DNA from: Bacillota bacterium
GTDB lineage: Bacteria > Bacillota > Clostridia > Lachnospirales > Anaerotignaceae
NCBI GenBank assembly: GCA_017547125.1
Contig: JAFYQL010000081.1
Location: 1-5,516 of the forward strand
Length of the DNA: 5,516 bases
Reading direction: 5' to 3'
The first letter of the stretch is position 1. Each line of letters starts with the position of its first letter. Shown one piece after another: positions 1 through 5,516 of this stretch. The notes under the pieces were generated by a model. That model had not been told where the DNA came from. It did not search any database and saw only the letters and a program-made list of their open reading frames with translations. A program made the position numbers and the translations under genes.

Positions 1-9
1 CCCGGATAA

Positions 10-1872
10 ATGCCAAACCAAAACAATAAAGTCTATATATTCAAAAATTCATATTTGCAGACGGCAGGTATACTGCTTTTGATTTTGCTTGCTGCATTAC
101 TGCTGAGATTCAACATAGTAAACAGCAACCAAGCTTTTGGAGCCATTCAGGCGCAGGTACAGTTTGAAGGAGATTATCGCATTGGCGATGGTCAGTGGCA
201 GGAGATTGCGGAAGGTCAGCATATTTCTGCTACAAAGGGCGATGTAACCTTGCGAGGAAATTTTTTCTTTCTGACACCTGACGGCGAGCGCGTTGATGAT
301 TTTAGCGGAGAAATTCCAGTTGCGCTTTTTGCCGATCATATTAACATCGCTATTTATGAAGGTGAAAATGAGCCTTTCGTAGTAGATGCCGAAAATCCTT
401 TATACGGAAGCACTGTTTGCGGAGAATATTGGACTGCTTATCCGTTTTTTATCGGAAACGATGAGCCTGTTGAAATGGTTGTTCACAACCCTCATAGATT
501 CGGCAATGAAATGGCTATTGATGAAATGCTTTCCAATATAGCCATTTGGAACGACATTAATTTTGAAAGAGGAATACTGGAAAGCGGACAGACACAACGT
601 AACACAGGTCTGTTTTTTGTGATGGTTGCGCTTGTTCTTCTGGGCTCGGCTCTGTTTTCAGCTATGCTTCATATTCAGAAAAACAGAATTATTTTCCTGT
701 TGGGTATGACAATTCTTTTTGCCGGAACTTATCTTATGTTCAGTGCGCCTGGTGTGTTTTTCTGGAATGACTTGATTGTTGTTAATACAACAGTTTTTGG
801 CTTCTCTATGATGTTTTATATGCTGTTTGTTTCAGCAATAATCACATACTTCCTGAAAAGAACAAAGAAAACAGGACAAATAGCAACCTGCGCTTTGGGT
901 GCGATTGACGGAATATACTTTCTTCTTCCTATGATGGTTGGAGTGTATTTCTATGATATGTGGCTGCCATGGGTAATCACACAGAGCATAGTAAACGCAG
1001 TTTTATTTGTTTGCCTCATAAAAGAATACATATCTTCAAACTCAGAAAATCGCTGGGTTTATATAGGTGTAGCATTATTGCTGGTGTCATTTGAAGCCGA
1101 TGCCATTGCAACTGCAGCGGGCTTATGGGAAGGCGGATTTGTTTCCAAGTATGTATTTTTTGTTCTTTTTGTGGCGGCACTTTTCGTTGTGTTGCGTCTA
1201 ATACCTGAAAGCATCAATGCTGCAGAAAAGGCAAAAGAATTGGAACTTCACAAAAGTCGCCTTGAGGCAGAAAAAAGTATTATGGAGGCAGAACTTAAGG
1301 ACAACAGAATTTCTATCATGCTTTCACAGATACAGCCTCATTTTATATACAACACACTGGGAACTATCGAGCGAATGTGCCTTAAAGATCCTGAAAAGGC
1401 ATTTAATCTTGTGCGAAACTTCAGCTTGTATCTCAGGGGCAATTTCAGCGAGCTTGACAGTGTTACACCAATCAGATTTTCGGAAGAACTGAAGCATGTT
1501 GAGTATTATGTAAATATAGAAAAAGTAAGATTCCCTGATATGAATATTGAATATAAAGTGGAAGCGACAGATTTTGTTATTCCTGCTTTATCTGTTCAGC
1601 CGCTTGTGGAAAATGCAATCAAGCACGGACTTATGCGCCTTGAAACAGGAGGAAATGTGTTAATTTGGGCATATGAAACACCGGAACATTTTTGCGTTGA
1701 GGTAAAAGATGATGGTGCGGGATTTGATACAAGTTTGCCTGTTGATGAGAAAAAGCACGTGGGACTTCGTAATATCCGCGGCAGGCTGAAAGCAATGGTA
1801 AACGGCGAACTGATTATAGAAAGCAACATTGGTGTGGGTACAAAGGCGGTTATTATGATTCCGAAGGAGTGA
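10..1872 (+). CDS. 7TM-type sensor histidine kinase, LytS/YesM-like (His_kinase family)
   Basis: Membrane sensor kinase that should autophosphorylate on histidine and pass phosphate to the regulator encoded just downstream. Seen in the 620 residues: one N-terminal membrane helix (about 17-36), an extracytoplasmic, probably beta-rich domain (about 40-197), then about seven hydrophobic segments (roughly 199-222, 227-246, 254-281, 292-316, 320-338, 348-371, 379-398), and a charged, probably coiled-coil linker (400-435). The kinase core follows: H-box IQPHFIYNTL with phospho-acceptor His444, N-box VENAIKHG with Asn535, G1 box DDGAGFD (567-573) and G2 box around Gly585 with GLRNIRGRL, ending in a GVGTK loop. 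This is the layout of the His_kinase/HATPase_c group with a 7TMR-DISM-like input; the exact sensor family is inferred. No ribosome binding site is visible because the ATG lies 9 nt from the window edge; an in-frame TAA directly precedes it. The first membrane helix begins soon after this Met, which supports the start. The ligand is unknown. Confidence 0.93.
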   Translation: MPNQNNKVYIFKNSYLQTAGILLLILLAALLLRFNIVNSNQAFGAIQAQVQFEGDYRIGDGQWQEIAEGQHISATKGDVTLRGNFFFLTPDGERVDDFSGEIPVALFADHINIAIYEGENEPFVVDAENPLYGSTVCGEYWTAYPFFIGNDEPVEMVVHNPHRFGNEMAIDEMLSNIAIWNDINFERGILESGQTQRNTGLFFVMVALVLLGSALFSAMLHIQKNRIIFLLGMTILFAGTYLMFSAPGVFFWNDLIVVNTTVFGFSMMFYMLFVSAIITYFLKRTKKTGQIATCALGAIDGIYFLLPMMVGVYFYDMWLPWVITQSIVNAVLFVCLIKEYISSNSENRWVYIGVALLLVSFEADAIATAAGLWEGGFVSKYVFFVLFVAALFVVLRLIPESINAAEKAKELELHKSRLEAEKSIMEAELKDNRISIMLSQIQPHFIYNTLGTIERMCLKDPEKAFNLVRNFSLYLRGNFSELDSVTPIRFSEELKHVEYYVNIEKVRFPDMNIEYKVEATDFVIPALSVQPLVENAIKHGLMRLETGGNVLIWAYETPEHFCVEVKDDGAGFDTSLPVDEKKHVGLRNIRGRLKAMVNGELIIESNIGVGTKAVIMIPKE

Positions 1873-1876
1873 GAAA

Positions 1877-2653
1877 ATGAAAGCAATAGCAGTTGATGAT
1901 GAAATATATATGCTCGAAACCTTGCAGGAAGCAATAAGCGAATCTTCTGACATTGAGCAGACTGCGGCTTTTTCTTCATGCTCTGCAGCCATTGCCTATG
2001 CGGAAGAAAATACTGTTGATGTGGCCTTTCTTGATATCAATATGCGTGGTATGGGCGGACTGGGTCTTGCTGAAAAACTTATGGAGCTTCATCCTGAATG
2101 TAAGATAATATTTTGCACAGGACACGAAGAATATGCGGTATCTGCATTTAAGCTTCACGTGTCAGGATATCTGATGAAGCCTATAACTGCGGAAGCTATA
2201 CAGAAGGAAATTGACCATATCAAGGGGCTTAAGGCAACTGAAAAAATGCTTACCATCAAGTGCTTCGGTAATTTTGAGGTGCTCTATGACGGCGCAATTC
2301 TTCCTTTTAAACGAAAGAAGTCAAAAGAGATTCTGGCTATTTTGGTTGACAGAAATGGTGCGGGAATGACGGCGAAGCAGATTTGTGCTCTTCTGTTTCC
2401 TAATGATACAAATGATGCAAAAAATATGGTTTATTTCCGTCAGCTTATGCTGGATTTGAGAAAAACTTTGAGTACTATACATGCTGAAAATGTTTTGAAG
2501 CACGATGCGTCTTATTATCGCATTGATACGGAGCTGGTAAAATGCGATTATGTAAGCTTCCTTGAAACAGGAAAGCCTGTTTTTCATGGCGAATATATGG
2601 CACAGTATAGCTGGGCCGAAGAAACATGTGCAATGCTTCAGTATAAGAGATAA
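1877..2653 (+). CDS. Response regulator, receiver domain plus SARP-type winged-helix output
   Basis: Cytoplasmic transcriptional regulator and the evident partner of the kinase gene, which ends 4 nt upstream. The AAGGAG ribosome binding site (1864-1869) lies inside the end of the kinase gene, 7 nt from this ATG, so the two are probably translated from one message. The receiver domain occupies about 1-118: acidic pocket Asp7, Asp8 and Glu9, phospho-acceptor Asp53 (in FLDINM), Thr81, and Lys101-Pro102. Residues about 124-200 (starting LTIKCFGNFEV, with KRKKSKEILAILV and a likely recognition helix near 182-198) match the OmpR-like winged helix found in SARP/SAPR-type activators. Residues 224-254 (DYVSFLETGK, GEYMAQYSWAE) look like the start of a bacterial transcriptional activation domain (BTAD), but the protein stops at 258, so most of that domain is absent. 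Such proteins bind DNA at target promoters; the targets cannot be read from this window. It could be a natural short form or a truncation; no obvious continuation is seen in the other frames. Confidence 0.92.
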   Translation: MKAIAVDDEIYMLETLQEAISESSDIEQTAAFSSCSAAIAYAEENTVDVAFLDINMRGMGGLGLAEKLMELHPECKIIFCTGHEEYAVSAFKLHVSGYLMKPITAEAIQKEIDHIKGLKATEKMLTIKCFGNFEVLYDGAILPFKRKKSKEILAILVDRNGAGMTAKQICALLFPNDTNDAKNMVYFRQLMLDLRKTLSTIHAENVLKHDASYYRIDTELVKCDYVSFLETGKPVFHGEYMAQYSWAEETCAMLQYKR

Positions 2654-2660
2654 AAAACGG

Positions 2661-2672
2661 CATAATATTATG
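2661..2672. repeat. 12-bp perfect palindrome between regulator and pseudouridine synthase genes
   Basis: CATAATATTATG is exactly its own reverse complement and lies in the 39-nt gap after the regulator stop codon. Its left part, CATAAT, also resembles a -10 element, but no convincing -35 lies at the right distance (the best is TTCAGT at 2637-2642). It could be an operator half-site, a weak promoter, or a chance product of AT-rich sequence. There is no T-tract after it, so it is not a terminator. Confidence 0.3.
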
Positions 2673-2692
2673 CGTGAAATGGAATTTGAGTT

Positions 2693-3577
2693 ATGAAAAG
2701 AAACTTTAAATATACAATTACAGAAAAAGATGCCGGAAAAACCGTTGGCGAATTCCTTCTGGAAAACGAGTACACATCAAGCTGTATCAAGTTTTTGAAA
2801 AGAGCCGAAAGCAGAATTACTGTAAACGGCAAGTGGGAATTTGTGACTAAAGAACTTAAAGAAAATGATGTTCTTGAAACGGTTTTTATAGAAGACGAAA
2901 GCTCAGAAAACGTTGCGGCGGTGGACATGCCTCTTGACATTGTTTATGAAGATGAGGATATTCTTGTTGTAAATAAATCGGCAAATGTGCCTGTGCATCC
3001 GTCAAGCGGCTACTGGTATACAAGCCTTGCAAACGGAGTTGTGTCTTATTATGAAAAGCAGGGCATTCCTTTTGTTTTCAGAAGTATTAACCGCCTGGAT
3101 CAGCAGACAACAGGCCTTGTTATTGTGGCCAAAAATATGCTCAGCGGTGCAATACTTGGCGAATCTATGCGAAACAGAGAAATCCACAGAACATACCTTG
3201 CCATTACAGAAGGCGAACTTCCTGAAAGTGGCACAATTGAACTTCCTATCGGACGAAAAGAAGGCTCTGTAATAGAACGATGTATAGATGAAAACGGCTC
3301 AAAGGCCATAACTCATTATGAAAGACTTAAATACGAAAACGGATATTCCCTTGCAAAAGTAACTTTGGAAACAGGCAAAACACATCAGATTCGCCTTCAT
3401 ATGAGGGCAATCGGTCATCCTCTTCCTGGAGATGTGCTATATAATCCAAAGTTTGATGTGATAGACAGACACGCACTTCATTCTTGGAAGCTTGAATTTC
3501 CACATCCTATAACAAAGGAAATGATGTACTTTGAACAGGAATTGCCTGAGGATATGAAAAAAATATTGGGCTTGTAA
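2693..3577 (+). CDS. RluA-family RNA pseudouridine synthase
   Basis: Converts specific uridines to pseudouridine in structured RNA (23S rRNA or tRNA in characterised relatives); cytoplasmic. The 294-residue length is normal for the family. Residues about 12-62 form a diverged S4-like RNA-binding domain, followed by the catalytic domain from about 82. The family's active-site motif is present as INRLDQQTTGLVIVAKN, with catalytic Asp136; the usual His before RLD is Asn133 and the usual basic residue after it is Gln137. Other family landmarks are RTYLAI (Tyr168), the TGKTHQIRLHM block (227-237), GHPLPGD (241-247) and the C-terminal LHSWKLEFPHP. The ATG follows a weak GGAA site (2681-2684, 8 nt away) and overlaps the stop of an 8-codon reading frame as ATGA. 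The synthase lies 39 nt after the regulator with no terminator between, so it may be read from the same message; a functional link to the two-component system is not implied. RluD-like or RluC-like target specificity cannot be told from sequence alone, so no symbol is given. Confidence 0.93.
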   Translation: MKRNFKYTITEKDAGKTVGEFLLENEYTSSCIKFLKRAESRITVNGKWEFVTKELKENDVLETVFIEDESSENVAAVDMPLDIVYEDEDILVVNKSANVPVHPSSGYWYTSLANGVVSYYEKQGIPFVFRSINRLDQQTTGLVIVAKNMLSGAILGESMRNREIHRTYLAITEGELPESGTIELPIGRKEGSVIERCIDENGSKAITHYERLKYENGYSLAKVTLETGKTHQIRLHMRAIGHPLPGDVLYNPKFDVIDRHALHSWKLEFPHPITKEMMYFEQELPEDMKKILGL

Positions 3578-3586
3578 TGGTATAAT
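3578..3586 (+). promoter_or_regulatory. Extended -10 promoter for the MATE exporter gene
   Basis: TGGTATAAT immediately follows the TAA stop of the pseudouridine synthase gene. It is a perfect TATAAT with the extended TGn motif. No good -35 is seen 16-18 nt upstream (the region is A-rich), which is tolerable for an extended -10 promoter. Transcription would start near 3593, giving an untranslated leader of about 58 nt before the ATG at 3651. Confidence 0.55.
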
Positions 3587-3627
3587 CTTGTGTATAAAGT
3601 AAAAATTCTGTCAGTAATTTGTATATA

Positions 3628-3642
3628 CCAAAAAGTTTTTGG
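3628..3642 (+). promoter_or_regulatory. Small hairpin overlapping the MATE gene ribosome binding site
   Basis: CCAAAAAGTTTTTGG is a perfect inverted repeat (7-nt arms around one G; as RNA about 6 bp with a 3-nt loop). Its right arm takes in the first two G residues of the GGGGAT ribosome binding site. An 8-bp palindrome, GTATATAC (3621-3628), abuts it. The stem is mostly A-U and weak, so translational control or protein binding here is only a possibility. It is not followed by a T-tract, so it is not a terminator. Confidence 0.35.
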
Positions 3643-3646
3643 GGAT
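3641..3646 (+). promoter_or_regulatory. Ribosome binding site that decides the MATE start
   Basis: GGGGAT (5 of 6 matches to the GGTGAT part of the Shine-Dalgarno consensus) ends 4 nt before the ATG at 3651. The only other in-frame start candidate nearby is a TTG at 3639, which lies across this site and has no ribosome binding site of its own at a proper distance. This favours 3651. Confidence 0.6.
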
Positions 3647-3650
3647 AAAA

Positions 3651-4976
3651 ATGGACTTAAATAGAGACAATATCAATTTATTATTTAAAAAATTTCTTAT
3701 ACCTTCGGTAAGCGGGGCCATTGCCATTGCTATCTACAGCCTTATTGACTCTATAGCCATAGGACAGGGCGTTGGTGTTAATGGTGCGGCGGCATGTGCA
3801 GTTACATTGCCGCTTTTTTCTGTGGGAAATTTTATTTCTCTTGTTTTCGGTGTGGGAGGCTCAGTTTTGATGAGCGTTGCAAGAGGCGAAGGCAAAAAAG
3901 AAAAGGGCGATGCGTTTTTTATGCTTTCCTGCATCGGTGCGGCGGCAGTGGTGGCGGTTGTGTGGGTGCTGGAAATTATTTTTCAGGAGAACATATATAG
4001 ATTTTTTGGCTGCGATGATGTGATAATGCCTTATGCCATAGGCTATGGAAAGTGGATAATATATTTCCTTCCTTGCCTTGTGCTTCCGGGCTTTCTTTCC
4101 TGCTTTGTAAGAAATGACGGTTCGCCTAAAATGGTTATGAAAATAATAATGACGGGCGGAGTTATAAACATTATTGGCGACTGGTTGCTGGTTTTTCCGC
4201 TTGATATGGGCATTGAAGGTGCGGCCATAGCAACTGCGGCAGGGCTTGTTGTTCAGTCGGTGCTTATGGTGATGTATTTGCTTTCGGATAAATGCACGCT
4301 TTCATTTGCAAAGCCGTATAAAGTAGGCAAAAAAATAAAACAGATATGCTCTGTTGGTTTCAGTGCGGGGCTTTCAAAGCTTTCGGTAATTGTGGTTACA
4401 TTTGCCGCAAACAATCAGATTATGCGATACCTTGATGCATCTGCATTGGCAGTTTATGGTGTGCTTGCAACTATATCAAGCCTTTCAATCAGCATTTTTA
4501 CGGGTATTGGTCAGGCGTCGCAGCCGATAGTGGCATCAAACTACGGTGCAGGACAAAAGGACAGATATTGGCAGGTGTTTTTCCTTGCCTTAAAAACAAC
4601 GGCAGCTTTTGGTGTGGCGTGTATGGTTTTATGTTTTGCATTCCCTGTACCGCTGGCAACTCTTTTTATCAGGGCAACAGATGAAATTGTGGCAATTGCG
4701 CCTTATATCACAAGGGTGTATGCCTTGTCTTTTGTTCCTATGGGTATGTGCGTTCTGGCTGTGCTTTATTTTCAGTCTGTTATGGAGCCAAGCAAGGCAA
4801 CAAAAGTATCACTTACACGCAGCCTTGTTATGAACACTGCTTTGCTTTATGCATTACCTTTTGTGTTTGGTGGAAACGGTATATGGTGGGCATTTCTGAT
4901 GTCAGAAACCATTGCATTTGCGCTGGCGGTTATTTATGTGAAAAAGCTTTATAAAGACTATAAAATGTCGGCTTAA
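3651..4976 (+). CDS. MATE-family multidrug/cation antiporter, MepA/DinF-like
   Basis: Integral membrane exporter expected to expel small, often cationic or toxic, organic compounds in exchange for Na+ or H+. Its 441 residues match the family's usual length of about 440-460. About twelve hydrophobic segments can be picked out in two similar halves (roughly 14-36, 47-76, 88-110, 126-150, 162-183, 188-211, 233-255, 264-288, 307-331, 346-373, 388-405, 411-431). Family-typical stretches are IDSIAIGQGVGVNGAAA (32-48), FVRNDGSPK (152-160), INIIGDWLLVFPLDMGIEGA (172-191) and, in the second half, GIGQASQPIVASNYGAG (285-301). The first in-frame candidate is a TTG at 3639, but the ATG at 3651 has the properly spaced ribosome binding site. 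The gene has its own likely promoter just upstream and a strong terminator immediately after, so it probably forms a single-gene unit. No adjacent MarR/TetR/MerR-type regulator is visible. The substrate cannot be deduced. Confidence 0.94.
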   Translation: MDLNRDNINLLFKKFLIPSVSGAIAIAIYSLIDSIAIGQGVGVNGAAACAVTLPLFSVGNFISLVFGVGGSVLMSVARGEGKKEKGDAFFMLSCIGAAAVVAVVWVLEIIFQENIYRFFGCDDVIMPYAIGYGKWIIYFLPCLVLPGFLSCFVRNDGSPKMVMKIIMTGGVINIIGDWLLVFPLDMGIEGAAIATAAGLVVQSVLMVMYLLSDKCTLSFAKPYKVGKKIKQICSVGFSAGLSKLSVIVVTFAANNQIMRYLDASALAVYGVLATISSLSISIFTGIGQASQPIVASNYGAGQKDRYWQVFFLALKTTAAFGVACMVLCFAFPVPLATLFIRATDEIVAIAPYITRVYALSFVPMGMCVLAVLYFQSVMEPSKATKVSLTRSLVMNTALLYALPFVFGGNGIWWAFLMSETIAFALAVIYVKKLYKDYKMSA

Positions 4977-4982
4977 AAATAA

Positions 4983-5016
4983 AACCCCTATGGATTTCCA
5001 TAGGGGTTAATTTTTT
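4983..5016. terminator. Bidirectional intrinsic terminator between convergent genes
   Basis: AACCCCTATGG (4983-4993) pairs perfectly with CCATAGGGGTT (4998-5008) around an ATTT loop: an 11-bp stem with a four-G/C core. On the plus strand it is followed by AA and six T (5011-5016); on the minus strand it is followed by TTTTATTTTT-like sequence (complement of 4972-4982). It sits 6 nt after the MATE stop codon, and its plus-strand T-tract overlaps the minus-strand stop codon of the converging gene, so it should serve both. Confidence 0.92.
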
Positions 5017-5443
5017 ATTCATCTTCGAAGCCGCCAAGAGCGCCGTCAAGCATAAGTATCAGTTCAAGTACACTTCTGAATGTTTGTTCTACCTTTTTTT
5101 CCTGCCATGTAATTACTCCCTGCCAGCTGGTATTCTGACGGAAAAGTATTTTTACAGAGAAGGTTGCAATTTTGCCTTTGCTTTTGCTTGCTTCTTTAAG
5201 CGGACCAAGTTTTGGTTCGGCAAGGGGAACAAGAGATCTCATTGCAGTGAAAGACTGTGGGTAATTTAGTTCGTTAAGTTTTTTCTCCATGCCTGACAAA
5301 AGCTGTATAAGGCTGTGGAATGTGAGCACTTCATCTTCTTGCCCAACATTGTAGTATCTGCCAGCCAGAACGCCTTTATTATATGAGTCAACGCATATTA
5401 CGGTTGTTCTGTATGCTTCGTTTCTTATCATATTTTGCTGCAT
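5015..5443 (-). CDS. Uncharacterised 142-residue protein
   Basis: I do not recognise a named family. The frame is a convincing gene: own ribosome binding site, likely promoter, terminator directly at its stop, and no overlapping gene on the other strand. The protein has no signal peptide and no membrane helix, so it is probably cytoplasmic. It reads as alternating strands and helices: a strand at about 12-19 (RTTVICVD), then GVLAGRYYN (24-32), a helix with TFHSLIQLLSGMEKKLNEL (41-59), FTAMRSL (65-71), a lysine-rich, probably flexible stretch (78-91), strand pairs KIATFSVKILFRQN (91-104) and SWQGVITWQE (106-115), and a final helix TFRSVLELILMLDGAL (121-136) before an acidic tail. The FRQN-SWQG-V-W and FRSVLELI-L blocks look like constrained motifs; from memory similar short proteins occur in Lachnospiraceae, which I cannot verify here. 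The possible GTG start at 5452 is rejected because the ribosome binding site is only 1 nt from it. Function unknown. Confidence 0.82.
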   Translation of the reverse strand: MQQNMIRNEAYRTTVICVDSYNKGVLAGRYYNVGQEDEVLTFHSLIQLLSGMEKKLNELNYPQSFTAMRSLVPLAEPKLGPLKEASKSKGKIATFSVKILFRQNTSWQGVITWQEKKVEQTFRSVLELILMLDGALGGFEDE

Positions 5444-5453
5444 TTGAAGCACT

Positions 5454-5460
5454 CTCCTTT
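5454..5460 (-). promoter_or_regulatory. Ribosome binding site of the leftward small gene
   Basis: On the minus strand AAAGGAG lies 10 nt before the ATG at 5443. An in-frame GTG at 5452 would have only one base between it and this site, far too close, so the ATG is the better start. A further ATG four codons downstream (5431) would be too far from the site. Confidence 0.7.
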
Positions 5461-5484
5461 CGTATTACTTTTTAAGTTACTTAT

Positions 5485-5493
5485 ACTATACCA
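5485..5493 (-). promoter_or_regulatory. Possible extended -10 promoter of the leftward small gene
   Basis: On the minus strand TGGTATAGT gives a TGn motif joined to TATAGT (5 of 6 to TATAAT). An overlapping TATAAG follows at 5485-5480. No clear -35 is seen in the remaining 23 nt to the window edge. Transcription would begin near 5478, in a small inverted repeat TAAGTAACTTA (5483-5473), giving a leader of about 35 nt. Confidence 0.45.
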
Positions 5494-5516
5494 TCAAACG
5501 GTTACAGAAAGGGTTA

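Noticed and set aside
1..9. Possible end of an upstream gene (TAA at 7-9, in frame with the kinase)
   Set aside because: Only nine bases are available, so coding cannot be supported.
1217..1492. Plus-strand 91-codon frame inside the kinase gene
   Set aside because: It overlaps the H-box region of the kinase in another frame and has no motif of its own.
1596..1992. Two minus-strand open frames (1596-1979 and 1660-1992) opposite the kinase end and regulator start
   Set aside because: They lie opposite two genes with clear domain motifs, have no ribosome binding site that stands out, and their translations are low-complexity Ser/Phe/Ile-rich as expected for antisense shadows.
2586..2696. Alternative-frame reading across the end of the regulator, considered as a frameshifted C-terminus
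   Set aside because: The alternative translation does not resemble BTAD sequence, whereas the regulator frame keeps family-like residues (GEYMAQYSWAE) nearly up to its stop.
3621..3642. Hairpin before the MATE gene considered as a terminator for the upstream gene
   Set aside because: The stem is A-U rich and is followed by GGGATAAAA, not a T-tract.
3639..3650. TTG start giving four extra residues on the MATE protein
   Set aside because: The TTG overlaps the ribosome binding site of the ATG at 3651 and has no site of its own; the ATG is better placed.
5444..5452. GTG start for the leftward small gene
   Set aside because: Only one base separates it from the AAAGGAG site, too short for initiation; the ATG at 5443 is used instead.
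1..5516. CRISPR array, insertion sequence, tRNA, rRNA or phage remnants
   Set aside because: No repeated spacer-repeat pattern, transposase motif, tRNA-like fold or long direct repeats were seen; almost all of the window is accounted for by five genes.

Overview
The window reads as ordinary chromosomal DNA of a low-to-moderate G+C Firmicute. It is AT-leaning (roughly 40% G+C by eye, not counted), with purine-rich Shine-Dalgarno sites, short intergenic gaps and the gene families typical of Clostridia. The pairing of a 7TM-type LytS/YesM-like histidine kinase with a SARP-type response regulator, and the general look of the proteins, suggests a gut-type clostridium such as a Lachnospiraceae relative. 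That placement is inference.

Layout: four genes run rightward. The first two (10-1872 and 1877-2653) form a two-component system with a 4-nt gap: a membrane sensor kinase with an N-terminal extracytoplasmic domain and about seven further membrane helices, then a receiver protein with a winged-helix output domain. After 39 nt comes an RluA-family pseudouridine synthase (2693-3577). After a 73-nt gap with an extended -10 promoter and a small hairpin at the ribosome binding site comes a MATE-family exporter (start preferred at 3651, end 4976). A strong stem-loop with T-tracts on both sides (4983-5016) separates this rightward block from a leftward gene for an unrecognised 142-residue protein (5443-5015), which has its own ribosome binding site and likely promoter near the right edge.

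Only the kinase and regulator are clearly functionally linked: the kinase should sense something outside the cell or in the membrane and pass phosphate to Asp53 of the regulator. The pseudouridine synthase acts on structured RNA and the MATE protein exports a small molecule in exchange for a cation. Nothing visible ties either to the two-component system, although the kinase, regulator and synthase could share a transcript because no terminator is seen between them.

I found no mobile element, CRISPR array, RNA gene or clear novel system. The items most worth a second look are the uncharacterised small protein at the right end, the short output region of the response regulator, and the leader of the MATE gene.
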